Translations under genes and position numbers: made by a program
In this document: one piece after another, positions 11,530 to 21,987 of the stretch
Position numbering within the stretch: position 1 is the stretch's first letter
Layout: each line of letters begins with the position of its first letter
Assembly: GCF_048418805.1 (NCBI RefSeq)
Contig: NC_132795.1
Span: 52,342,043-52,406,042, forward strand
Direction: 5' to 3'
DNA from: Vulpes vulpes
Taxonomy: Eukaryota; Chordata; Mammalia; Carnivora; Canidae
Length of the DNA: 64,000 nucleotides
The notes under the pieces: generated by a model
What the model saw: only the letters and a program-made list of their open reading frames with translations
The model's database searches: none
What the model was told of the DNA's origin: nothing

Positions 11530-12420
11530 CTCTAGCTCAATTTTTCTGTGAGCAGGGAAAAGGCTGTCTTCCGTCAATCTCTAGGGGACCCAGGAGCAGA
11601 GGTGAGAACGATGGAGACTGCAGAGCCTGCAAGGCCGCTGGCAGCTCTGGCCTCCCTCAGCCGCTCTTCTGGGCCTCAGTTCCCTTCTGTAAACGAAGGG
11701 GAGATCCACTGGGTTCTAAGGCCTGCAAAGGGTAACACCTCCTGAGCCCTCCTTGGTGCAGAGACCACCCTGCTTCCAGACCCACTGCCCATCTCCCCCA
11801 AGGGGTGACAAGCTGGCTCCTAGGCTCCTGAGATTGTATTCAGTGAAGTGACAGGTGCTCTAAGACGACCCCACTGGGAGCCACGCCTCTGGGCAGACAT
11901 CCCAGCACACTTCCCCTGTGCTCCCCACCCCCCCAGCTCTGCTTGTGACCCCCAGACAGACTACAGCTGCCACACTGTGCTTCAGAAAGAGTCCTGCCTT
12001 CCACCCCATCCATACCCTGGGTGTGAGTGGGCAGAAGACTTCTCCCAGGGGCCTTTCCCAGGAGAGCGCGGGCCCAGCGCCTCCAGAAGCCCTGCACTGC
12101 CTGGCCCAGTTCCTTATTCCAGTCCCGTCCCTCCCACGGGCTGCCAAGGCCCCCACCACTCAAGTGAGGAGAGCTCAGGCCAGCTGGCTCTCCACAGAGA
12201 AGCTAAAAGGACCATTTCTCCTAGTTCTTTGGGGGCCTTCTCTGCAAACTTCAGCAGCAGAGACGGCCACCTGGGACTCTGCTCTTGCTCCCCATCAGAG
12301 CTGGAGACAGAGGCCCTCCGGGTGGCTTGGTTGTACTGAGCTGGGATGGGAAAAGCCTTTCTCAGGCCAGGCATGGGTGTGGAAAGAGCCAGTAAGCACA
12401 GAATCCTTTCCTTTTCGAGT
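11530..12420 (+). other. EFCAB6 intron, GC-rich unique sequence
   Basis: There are open frames on both strands (for example about 11848-12339), but no splice signals flank a recognisable protein and the composition is Pro/Ser/Gly-biased as expected from chance in GC-rich DNA. Confidence 0.6.
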
Positions 12421-12429
12421 GCAGATCGG

Positions 12430-12790
12430 CAGATTGGGTAAATTGGCAGCTAATTGAAGCTATAGGGTATCTGGTGAGTTTCCATCATAGATGCTAAATG
12501 ATGTAAAAATTGAAAGCAACTTAACTTTGCACTAATTTGTTTTATGTAATGCCATGTTAAAATTAAACTTTCCCAAAGTGTGTTACACGTTATTGCCTGC
12601 AGTTCACCTCTGTGATATTCAGACATGCGTTAGGGCAAAATCATGCTAAAATACCTTGTTTTCAATCTAATAGCACCTAAATGAAATAATCACAGTGTAG
12701 TGTACTGTCTAATTATAAGATATAATTACAACCTTGTGATTTAAAAAAAAAAAAAAAAACTCTGTTCATTATCATAACCTACAAGAAGAC
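12430..12790. promoter_or_regulatory. Candidate conserved non-coding element in an EFCAB6 intron
   Basis: This is an abrupt AT-rich island of about 360 bases inside GC-rich intron. It is non-repetitive apart from one A17 run at 12741-12757. It contains several homeodomain-type cores (GCTAATTGAAGC at 12446-12457, CTAATTATAAG at 12709-12719, ATATAATTACAA at 12720-12731). This composition is typical of deeply conserved vertebrate enhancers, but conservation itself cannot be seen from one sequence. Confidence 0.35.
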
Positions 12791-13214
12791 CCAAACCAAA
12801 ATCTCTTTTTACCTCAAACTATTGTGAAATGGGCCAGCTGTCTCTCCCTGGCCCTCTCTCTCCTCCATAATCTGGGAGGAGCAGGGCTGGGATCTGTCCT
12901 GATCCTGCCACTTCACTTCCCTGAGCCTCCCACTTCCCCATCTGTGGGGATCCACGGAGCCACCTTCCTCCCAGGTTGGGGAAGGAAGGAGGGCAGGGGT
13001 GGGGAGTAGGTGACTTGTTCTGAGCAGCAGGGTTGGTGATCTTACTGTTAGGAGCCCTGTTGCAAGCCCTGTTGCAGAGGGGAGTGGGCCAGGGGAGCCC
13101 AGGGTAGGGATGAGCATGGGCAAGGATAGGATTAAGGCCCTCCACCCCATGCTACCCATTCACAAGCTCCTTTCTCACCTCTTCTTGGTTTTGTGGTATT
13201 TTTTTTTCCCCCAG

Positions 13215-13364
13215 AAAGAATCTGGTGCTGAGACTTCTTCCTTTTATTCAGCTTTACTGCGTATTCAGCCCAAAATTGTGCACTGCTGGAGGCCCATGCG
13301 GCGTACCTTCAAAGCCTATGATGAGGGCGGGACAGGGCTTTTAAGCGTGGCTGATTTCAGGAAG
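13215..13364 (+). CDS. EFCAB6: EFCAB6 coding exon (penultimate)
   Basis: A very strong T/C tract ending CCCCCAG at 13214 is the acceptor and GTGAGT at 13365 the donor. The exon is exactly 50 codons, phase 0 at both ends, so skipping it would keep the frame. It begins KESGAETSSFYSALL and encodes the first helix (PKIVHCWRPMRRTFKAY) and loop of another EF-hand. The loop DEGGTGLLSVAD has Glu at 2, Gly at 3 and 4, and Asp at 12, so it is unlikely to bind calcium well. The exon ends in the helix after the loop (FRK), which continues in the terminal exon. Confidence 0.97.
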
Positions 13365-15701
13365 GTGAGTTCATCTCTTGAGTGTTTGTTGCGTCTGAAC
13401 AGGGAGCAGTGGCCAAAGGCCAGTGGCCAGGAAACTTCAAAAGAGGACCCCTCCTCTCCCTGGCAAAGGCCCAAGTATGAGTAGTTGTCCTGGACTCACT
13501 TCTTTGGGACCCCCACCGTGGACCCCAGGTTGTCCTCCCTGGAGGTTACTAGAACCTTGTGGGGACACGACCTGAGCCCTCAGGGCACCACCACAGGGGC
13601 CTCTGCTTCTTGGAGCCCAGACACCCCACACAAGGCTGGGACCGTGGTCTCCATGGGGGAGCCAGGGCTTGCATCTACCTCACAAGACCCCTAGTGCAGG
13701 AGCTAAATAAAGCAGGGTCCCAGCCATGGCCACTCCACCAGCAGAGCCCAGCTCTGCCTCCTGGGCGGCAGCCGCCCGCTCCTCTCCCGCAGCTGCCCTC
13801 CGTGTGGTGCCAGCTACCTCCCCACAGCCTGGCCCAGCCATGCTCATCTGCAGTCTGAACCCTGGCACCTCTGACACACCCGCAAGTGTGCAGCACCCTG
13901 AGGACACGAGGTCCTCGGGGCACCCCTCACTGTGGGCAGCCTGGTGACCATAGGCCCGCAGCTGCCTCTCCAGAGCCCAGTGTTGGCTCTTCCTGTAGGA
14001 CCCCGGGCACATTCCTCCCAGACCAAAGAAATAGGCCTCCCTCAAGGGTGAGTCAGAACTCCTACTTTCCGAATCATGTAGAACTCGTTGGCTTAGCAGA
14101 TTCTGGCCCCCACGCCCTACCCACCCCTTTCTCCATCCCTGCCCAGCCACTGAGATTGAGAAAGGAATTGGGGTCCAAACCTTAGATTAAAAAATCACAT
14201 GTTACAGTCATGAAAACAGTCAAAACATCCAACAGACAAAAGGTTATGACCTCAAAATGTGCTTACAAAAAAATATATCCATTAGGTTCATCTCTGATTC
14301 AACTAAAATTTAAAAAGTGAAACCCTCCCCTTTCGAGTCAGGAAGATGAGCCGTGGTTGGTAGTTGGTGGGTGGGCTGACAGGGCACAGGACGGAGGAGG
14401 GGGAGATGTCGCAGCAGCCCTTGGGACACCTGCCCTCAGGGACCCCCAAGTGGCTTTCCAGGTCACACTGTTTGTCTTTACTTTGAGCTCAAGTCACCTC
14501 TCAGCCCGGGGTTCTCCTTCAGTCTCCAAGCCAAGAGGGGAAGGAAGCAGGGTCCTGTCTGCATCCCAGGAATTTGGGGTGGCGCAGGGAGGAGAGTTAC
14601 TAGAAAGGTAGATGTGGCCTCAGCAGAGCCAGAGTCGGAGACCAGCTGGGTGCTGGGGACGCCCAGATTCAGCTTCTCCGGCGGGGCCCATCTCCCCGCT
14701 GCCCAGGGGAACCTCGGGCTCCTCCAGCCCCACATTCTAGTCTTCTCTTAGGAACAAATTATTACACAAAGCATAGATACGAAGTCTGTAACTTGTGGGG
14801 GAACTCCTCTATTAGGAGCTGTCTCAGCTCCATGTGACGCTGGGGTGGGGTGGGCAAGGGCCGCAGCTTCCAGGCGGTAGGAGCCTGTTTCTCTCTCACC
14901 TAAAACAGGCCCCGGGGTAGGAGGCCTGAGCTAGCACCGTGCTGGACAGTCCCGGGGCCGCCACTGCTCTCGCTCTACCGTCCCCAGCACCGGCTTCTGT
15001 CCACGAGTCTCCTCGTGGACCTCGGTGGCTGCTGGAGCCCCAGCATCACTTCCATATTTCCTGCAGCAAAGAGGCAAAGAGGAGAGGAGAAGGGGCAGGT
15101 GCCTTCCCGTTAGAGGCTTCCCAGAAGTCCCACAGCACATTCTCACGTAGGTTTAACTGACCAGAACATTCCTAGCTCCGAGAGAGGCCGAGAAGGGCTC
15201 CCTTCTAGCCGGCCAGTAGGCAGCCTGGTGCAGACCAGGGGTGTCCCCACTGGGAGGAGGGGGCAGTCGCTGCCGGCTGTGGGGCCAGCCGTGCCCCGGG
15301 CCGTGCTACTGTCAGATGAGCCACACCCAGCGCCCTGCCCTGCCGCCCTGCCCTCCTCCCCCTCGTCAGGGCCCTGGGCCAGGTCCCCTGCTACGCTCTG
15401 CTCTGCCCATCCCTTGTCTGGCCGTGACCAGTCCCCTCCACCGAGGGCCGTGCTGGTATTAAGCAGAGGGCAGTGGGAAGATCCCCCAGCTTTGTGGCGC
15501 AGGGAGAGTCTTGGGTCTCACACCCTGGGGGCATCCTCTGGCCCCTGGGGGTGGGAGTGAGGCCAGAGGAGGGAGGAGGCAGGAGGGAGGGAGGGAAGTG
15601 GGGGGAGAGGGAGGGGGCTGTGGGGGGACAGGGGGCTGAGGGAGCACTGGAGGCGGCGTCCCCTGGAGTGGCACCAAGATGGGCGGGGCTCTGTGTGGCA
15701 G
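13365..15701 (+). other. Last EFCAB6 intron
   Basis: This is mostly GC-rich unique sequence. There is an AT-rich non-repetitive patch at about 14180-14335. A G-rich run at about 15548-15655 (repeated GGGAGG and GGGGGG) ends 46 bases before the terminal exon and has several G-quadruplex-type G tracts. No gene is seen. Confidence 0.6.
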
Positions 15702-15824
15702 GTCCTGAGACAGTACAGCATCAACCTCTCGGAGGAGGAGTTCTTTCACATTCTGGAGTATTATGACAAGACGCTGTCTTCCAAGATCTCCTACAACGAC
15801 TTCCTGCGGGCGTTCCTCCAGTAG
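15702..15824 (+). CDS. EFCAB6: EFCAB6 terminal coding exon with stop codon
   Basis: The acceptor is TGTGTGGCAG ending at 15701. The exon has 40 codons and a TAG at 15822-15824. It runs from VLRQYSINLSEEEFFHILEY to SYNDFLRAFLQ, the recognised C-terminus of the family. The last EF-hand loop is DKTLSSKISYND, again with Asp at position 12, and it lacks the usual Gly at position 6. The acceptor is unusual. The 50 bases before it contain no pyrimidine tract, and a long G-rich stretch lies at about 15550-15655. Coding identity makes the exon secure despite the weak splice signal. Confidence 0.97.
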   Translation, partial: VLRQYSINLSEEEFFHILEYYDKTLSSKISYNDFLRAFLQ

Positions 15825-16125
15825 GTGACCTGACCTGGGGCGCATCTGGGCCGACGGGGACCACGGGGCCTGTCCCTGACTCGAATGAAACCGTAGCATC
15901 GGTGGGGGGGAGGGGGTCATGAACCGTCAGAGCGTCCCCAGAAACACACCCAGCCCTGTGTCCTCCCGGCGGCCGAGGCTCAGAGCCGCCCCACGGCTCC
16001 AGCATCAGCGGGCGGCTCGGGGGCTGCCCCGCTGAGCCCCAACACCCCTCACTCCGCTGGAGTGAATAGAAATGGTAGTCTTTGCAGGAATGATTCTAAG
16101 ACTTCAAAAGAACCCCAGTGATAAA
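15825..16125 (+). other. EFCAB6: EFCAB6 3' UTR (end uncertain)
   Basis: This is the sequence after the EFCAB6 stop codon. No AATAAA follows within 300 bases. The nearest variant hexamers are AATAGA at 16065-16070 and GATAAA at 16120-16125, the second followed by an AT-rich run and then a G/T-rich stretch at about 16170-16195. I place the transcript end near one of these by inference only. Confidence 0.45.
16065..16125 (+). terminator. Candidate EFCAB6 polyadenylation signals (variant hexamers)
   Basis: AATAGA (16065-16070) and GATAAA (16120-16125) are known weak variants of AATAAA. They are the only candidates close to the EFCAB6 stop codon. A GGGGGGTGGGGGG stretch at about 16182-16194 could act as the downstream G/U-rich element for the second. 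Confidence 0.35.
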
Positions 16126-19100
16126 ATACTTAAAATCTTGGGATTTCTGGAGCTTTTATTCCTGAGGGCCTGCTGGTTGCCCCGGGGGGTGGGGGGCACA
16201 GAAGGCCTCCCTCCGTCCTGGGTCAGATCCGGACCCCTGCTGGGCTTGTCCGCATGGCCGCCTCTCTGCTCCTAGAGACACAGGCACCAGCTCGTGTCTG
16301 AGTCAGGCCTCGTGCCAGCCCAGCCAACAGCTGGCTGGAGGCACCCATCAGTGACCCTTCCTTGGATGTGGCGGGATCTGACAGCTAAGAGAACTTTTAA
16401 ATCTCTGCAGTCCTTACCACCTTTATGAGGCAAATGGAAGGGAGACCTAGAGTTTGCTGCCTTCTGGAAGGTTCTGGAAGGAACTAGGGAGAGGCAGCCA
16501 GGATAGCTGCCCCTGAGTTGTGGCTGCTGGCTGTCAGGGAGGAGTGGGAGCAGGGAACCCCCGCTGTGACCCCGGCCCAGGTAGCTCCAGAGGAGAAGCC
16601 GTGCCAAAGTCCGTGGGCCGGGACCCCCCACTCCCGCCCCCACGCAGGTGCACCAAGTTCAGGAAGGCTTCGGGCTCCAAAGCTCATGAGGCATGTGGAG
16701 AGGAGCCCCAGCGGCCACAGGCCCTCCCTTGCCTTGAAGATGGTTTGCAGTCACCTTTGTCTCCTTGTGTCCCGGGTTCTAGCCTCAGTTCAGACCAGAC
16801 CCCAGGCTGAAGAAGGGGGGCTCATGGGGAAGCTGCTACATCAGCTTCAAGCCAGGACGAGACCACCTCTGCCAGACGCTTGCCCCACAGATGGGCACAG
16901 GCCTGGGATGCCAGCCCCGCTCCAGCTCGGCCTCAGGTAGCCCCTGCTCCCCCAGGTTTGGATCTGCAATGGAGGGTCCTCTCTTGGCCTCACTACATTT
17001 AAATTTTCTCTGAAGTTGAACTAACTAAATTGGGTTGTCTACACTAGGGGAAGTCGTGGAAGTTTGCTTGGCTGAAAGCAAACCTCCATGGGTCTGAGGA
17101 CCTCGCCAAGATGGTGCCTAAGAAAACACACAGGACTTTGTTTTCTTCTGAGGGCAGCCCCAGCCACCAAGAGGGTGGCTTCGCAGGGGCCTGGGCCTGG
17201 ATTCTCCTCCCCTGTCCTGCGGTCTTCACTGAGTTCTCAGGAAACAGGGGCCAGAGCTAACTGCGCTGTGGGTGCTCTGTCCCCCTGGCCACACCACCTG
17301 GCTAGGTGGACTTCTCATCCCCATTGTAGAGACAGCAATACTGAGGCCAGTGCGGAGGGAGGGAGGGAAGCCCTGTGGGAAGCACAGGCAGTGGTGGGTG
17401 GCCCCGGGGAGTGAGGTCTTGGCTCCCTGCTTCCTGCCCCTCAGTCAGATTTCCCCAGCCTGACAAAGGGGGATCAAGTATGAAGCTGAGGGGCTCTGAC
17501 CAGGCAGGGCCAGGGGCCCTGAGGCCCCAGAGAGCCTGGGGGTCCAGAGGAAGATGCCCACTGCAGGGGAAGGGGCTCTCAGGCAGCCTAAGTTCGGGGC
17601 ACTGGAGAGAGAGGCCGTGGCCCCTGCTGCCCCCAAGTGGTGCCATGTATCAGGGATCCCTGTGGCCTCAGTGGCTCTTAAGAGTGAGGGGCACAAGGGG
17701 ATGCCCTTCCCACGTGCCCCTGCCCCAGCATTCGAGGCCCTGCCTATGTGCCCGGCCACCCTGTGCACCCACCTCAGCCTTCCCTGCACAGGCTCTCTCC
17801 CATCCTCACGCTCTGCACCTGCTGTTCTCCCCACCTACACCTCAGGAAATGCTGACTTGTCCTTCAAATCTCATCTCAGAGCCACAGCTTGCAGAAAGCT
17901 TTCCTGACCTCCCAAGGCTGAGTCAGACATTTAATCTCATGCTGTTGAGTGGCCTTTGTGTCTGTCATTGAAGGGTTTGGAGAGCTTCCAGGTCAAGAAG
18001 GGGCTTCTAGAGAGGCAAAGAGCTCATTCTGGCACAAAACCGGACTCCGCGTGTGGTCACGACTGGCAAGCACACAGGCAGCATTTTCAGGGCAGCTTTG
18101 GTGTTAGTGAAACTGGGTTCAAATTCTAGCTCTACCATGAAATCTGGCCAAGTCATTTACCCCGTCTGAGCCTCAGTTTCCACATCATAAATAGGGTTCA
18201 AACCCAACTCAGAGGACATTGGGAGAGCCAAATGTGGAAAGTGCTAGCACAGAACTTGGCACCAGGAAGTGCCCACATCTCTTCTCCTTCTCAAGCCAGT
18301 GTGAGTTGCCCTTGGGCTTGGCTCAGTGGTGAGGTTTCTTGAGAGCAGAACTTCCAAGCTGAGGGCTGTGGGTTAGTGGGCTGTTAGCCATCCCTTCCCT
18401 TAACCCCAGAAGAGGTCGGCCAGCTACTTTTCTGATGCCTGGACCCTTCAAGCCTGAGGTCAGCAGCCTTCCCCTGTTCATCCCCTAGTCCCTGTGCAAC
18501 TTACCCCTCTGGCCTCTATTTCCGTCTCTGCAAAATGAAGTTATATCACTCTCTGCCGTCCTCCTGGAACCATCCATCCATGGCTCCAGCCAGGCAGCCC
18601 ATTCAAGGCCAGCCCTTGTCTGGCCAAGGATTCAAACACAGACCTGCTCCCCTAGAGTTCCCAAGACAGTAGGACACAAGCAATTGAAAGAGAAGAGGGT
18701 CAGGGCTCTGGTAGGGGAAGCCCTCAGTCTATGGGAGCCCAAAGAGCCCCAGCCCTAAGCTCAAAGGCCTCAACACAGGATTTTAGCAAGGGTTTGAGGG
18801 AGGGTTGTGCTCCAGAGCCCTCAGAGTCAAAGCCAGGAGGCTGAGAGGCTTGGGCTACTACCTAAATAAAGATGGGTAAATCCCAGACGGGACTGCCATT
18901 CATTCCCTCCTTCTCTTTCCTGGGCGCTGTATCCCAGTCAGATATCTTCAGCTCTGGGCAGCCTTCCCTGAGCCACACTCAGCTGAGTGCAACATCCCCT
19001 CTGAATCCCATCATGTTAAAAGGTTCAAGTCCCCATCTCTCCACCTCCAATGAAGTTCTTCATATCAGAACAAATGGCCGCCATTCATCTCTCCTTCATA

Positions 19101-19860
19101 TATCCATGCCCCTTGCATTTGATCTTGGAGTTCCTGTCTCTGAAGAAGTGATGTCCATTTTCTCACTCCTTGAATCCAAACTCAGCCACGTGACTTGTTT
19201 TGGCTGATGAGCTGTTGGTTGGCAAGCATGACACAACAGAGACTTGAGAAGCACCTGTGGTTTTTGGCTTCTTAGAGGCAGAGAGCTGGAAAGAGCATCA
19301 CTCCCACCTGGGTAACAGGACAAATGCAAATTAATGACTTTTCTTAAATCCAGCTGAGAATGGAGTCCACCACACACAACTCACCAAAATCTGAGGGGAT
19401 ACAGGTGCCTGCAGAGAGCAGCAGACCCAAGCATTTGCTTACCTGGAATAGTCACCCCCAACCATCGTATAAGCCAATAAGAGGATTCAGCTGGAAATTT
19501 TTAACAAATTGCTAAAGGCTAGCCTGAGAATGTGAATGCTCTGGGGGCTGTCGGCATAGTGGTGTCTGCATCCTTCACGAACCCCACCAGGAGTTCACAG
19601 AGGTCAAGAAGAAGACTTCCCCACTCCTGTTTCCCCAGTGGTGCTGGCTAGAAGAAGAGAGCAGCAGCCACCGCTGAAACTCTGCCAGAACCCATCTCCC
19701 ATCTCTCAGAGGGAGCAGGAATGATAATATGCAGAAGGATGACAAAGCTATAGCCCGAGGGCACTAATTGGAACCCAGTGCAGGTGGGGGAGCAGAACAT
19801 GAAAATAAAAGGCTCTGCTCCTGGAGGAGAGGCAGAAATACTGTTAACCCAGCAGTACAT
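16126..19860. other. Intergenic interval, left part: MIR and L2 fragments
   Basis: I see no gene. An L2 3'-end-like segment (CAGAAAGCTTTCCTGACCTCC) lies at about 17850-17970. A MIR lies at about 18105-18275. Another L2-like piece (GGCAGCCTTCCCTGAGCC) is at about 18955-18980. At about 19160-19330 there is an old repeat-like phrase (CACGTGACTTGTTTTGGCTGATGAG). The remainder is unique. Confidence 0.55.
18105..18275 (+). repeat. MIR SINE
   Basis: This shows the classic MIR order: AACTGGGTTCAAATTCTAGCTCTACC, then CCAAGTCATTTACC, GAGCCTCAGTTTCC and GTGCTAGCACAGAACTTGGCAC. It is a plus-orientation, diverged copy. Confidence 0.8.
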
Positions 19861-20864
19861 CTACAGGAAGGGCAAAAATTGTCAGAATCCACTTTTTCAA
19901 AATTCTAGAAATTAACCAAATATTTATACAAGTAACCAAGGAGCATTTATTCAAGAAAAACAGCGGAGGTTTTTTTTTGGGGGGGGGGGAACAAACTTTG
20001 TGACATTTTATCTTGTTCTAGTCCAAAGAGCGACACTCCAACTCCACGATAGCTTTGAAAAATAACACTCTGCACTCCCAATGCACAGTGAAAGTCACCA
20101 AAGGAAGTAGAATAGAGCTGGAGTACTTTCAAAGCCTCATTCCCAAAGAGTTGTCATATTTGACCTGCCTTGTGATTCCCTAGAGGACTCCATTTGCAAG
20201 ACTGTCTGTATTTGAACCGACTCAGAAATTGCTCAGGTACAAAAAAAGTCTTTTCCCCAGAGTACAGAGAGGACGTTTGTCAAAAACAATTACAAACAAG
20301 TATTTTAACTTTGTGGCTTCTTGAGGTAGTGGATGACAGTTGAGCCAACCAATTTAAGAAGGCTTAAAAGGAAGAGTTGGGTAATAAGATGTTCATAAAG
20401 ATTTTGAAAAGTTCCCAAGATTTTCCTGGGAATCTAAGTAGAAGTCTATGCATGTGCATAAGGCTGGCACATGCCCAGGGATGTGTACATGCTCAGAAAA
20501 GATATGAGAAGACCCTAAGGTCTCACCTTTAACTGACCTTAAGGTTCTGCACTAGCAGAAAATGAAAGCTAAGGCCGTTGTCAACTACTTGGCTCGGTGT
20601 TGAAGACATGACTCAACATGCACACAGAGCTCATCAACAAAGACTGGGAGATTTACCAGTTCCAGGTGTTTAAGGAAATTTCTGTCCAATCATTAGCTGA
20701 CCACTAAGCTGAGAAGAGATTTCACTGGCCACACAGGACAAATATAGACTTAACAGAATTAGTTAAGAAAAGGAACTAAACAAGCAACAATAATAACAAA
20801 CCTTGGAGGGGAGAGAATCTTATTTCCAAAGTTGCCACATTATACTATTTAAAATGTCCAAAAA

Positions 20865-20924
20865 ATAATAAAATAAAATAAAATAAAATAAAATAAAATA
20901 AAATAAAATAAAATAAAATAAAAT
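20865..20924. repeat. (TAAAA)n microsatellite
   Basis: About 11-12 near-perfect 5-bp units of AAAAT/TAAAA lie between the L1M phrase AAAATGTCCA and the SINE target site ATCCAGTGTT. It may be the expanded tail of a lost retroposon insertion. Confidence 0.95.
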
Positions 20925-20934
20925 ATCCAGTGTT

Positions 20935-21114
20935 GGGGCAGCCCGGGTGGCTCAGTGGTTTAGCACCGCCTTCGGCCCAGGGTGTGATCCTGGAGACCTG
21001 GAATCGAGTCCCACGTCGGGCTCCCTGCATGGAGCCTGCTTCTCTCTGTGTGTCTCTCATGAATAAATAAATAAATAAAAATTTTAAAAATAAATAAATA
21101 AAATAAAATGAATG
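20935..21114 (+). mobile_element. CanSINE (SINEC_Cf-like) inside L1M
   Basis: The head is GGGGCAGCCCGGGTGGCTCAG, followed by the body and an (AATA)n tail. The duplication TCCAGTGTT lies at 20926-20934 and 21115-21123. Confidence 0.93.
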
Positions 21115-21161
21115 TCCAGTGTTTATCAACAAATTACAAGACATAAAAAGAAATAAGAAAG

Positions 21162-21340
21162 GGGGTGCCTGGGTGCTGGGCGGTTCAGTTAAGCATCTGA
21201 CTCTTGGTTTCAATTCAGGTCATGATCTCAGGCTTGGTGCTCAACATGGAGTCTGCTGTCCCTCTCTCCCATTCCTCTCATTTATTTGTCTCTCTCTTCT
21301 TCTTTCTCACTCTCTTTTATAAATAAAATCTTAAAAAAAA
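21162..21340 (+). mobile_element. Older CanSINE subfamily inside L1M
   Basis: The head reads GGGTGCCTGGGTGCTGGGCGGTTCAG, then TTAAGCATCTGACTCTTGG, TCAGGTCATGATCTCAGG, a pyrimidine-rich middle and ATAAATAAAATCTTAAAAAA. The AAGCATCTGACTCTTGG form marks an older SINEC subfamily than the neighbouring copy. Confidence 0.88.
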
Positions 21341-21807
21341 ATAAAGAAGAACAAAGTATAGCCCATACACAGGGGGAAAAAGTGATCAATAAAAACAGTC
21401 CTTGAGGAAGCCCAGGTGTTGGATTTATTAGACAAAAGCTTTAAGTTGGCTATTTTAAATATATTCAAATAGCTAAAGGAACCCATGTCATGAGAATACT
21501 GGATGGAGAATATCAAAAGTATTAAAGAGATGAAAAAGAACCAAATAGAAATTCTGGAAACTGTAACTGAAATTAAAAATTCACTAGAAGAATTTAACAG
21601 ATTTGAGAATGCAAAAGAATCCGAACACTTGAGATCATCCAGTCTGAAGAACAAAAAACAAAAATAAAGAAGGAAAATGAACAGAGCCTCAGAGACCTGT
21701 GGAGTATCATCGGGCATACCAACATACACACAGTGGGAGTCACAGGAGGAGGGGGCAGAGCAGAAAAAATATTCAGAGAAACAATAGCCAATAACATCCC
21801 AAACTTT

Positions 21808-21987
21808 TTTTAAGACTTTATTTATTTATTCATGAGAGACACAGAGAGAGAGAGAGGCAGAGACACAGGCAGAGGGAGAAGCAGGCTCCCTGTGTAGGGA
21901 GCCCGACGTGGAACTCGATCCCAGGACCCCAGGATCACGCCCTGGGCTGAAGGCAGACACTCAACCACTGAGCCACCCAGGTGCCCC
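21808..21987 (-). mobile_element. CanSINE (SINEC type), minus orientation, inside L1M
   Basis: The head is at the right end (revcomp of GGGGCACCTGGGTGGCTCAG at 21968-21987) and the (ATTT)n tail at the left. Similar sequence (ATCCCAAACTT/GTCCCAGACTT) on both sides suggests a diverged target duplication. Confidence 0.9.

Larger units (their letters stand above)
1..16125 (+). other. EFCAB6: EFCAB6 gene, 3' portion (gene span, partial)
   Basis: EFCAB6 (EF-hand calcium-binding domain protein 6, also called DJBP) is a large protein of repeated EF-hand pairs, about 1500 residues in human. The family member is reported to bind DJ-1/PARK7 and the androgen receptor, and it is testis/cilium-associated. 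Only the last five exons are visible. Their spliced translation is 285 residues and the phases join perfectly (junction phases 0, 1, 0, 0). Identification rests on recognising the C-terminal protein sequence, for example the peptide VNAKGRLKY near the start and FLRAFLQ at the stop codon. The gene runs left to right and continues off the left edge. It converges with MPPED1, the same arrangement as recalled for human chromosome 22. The right boundary is approximate because no canonical AATAAA follows the stop. Confidence 0.93.
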
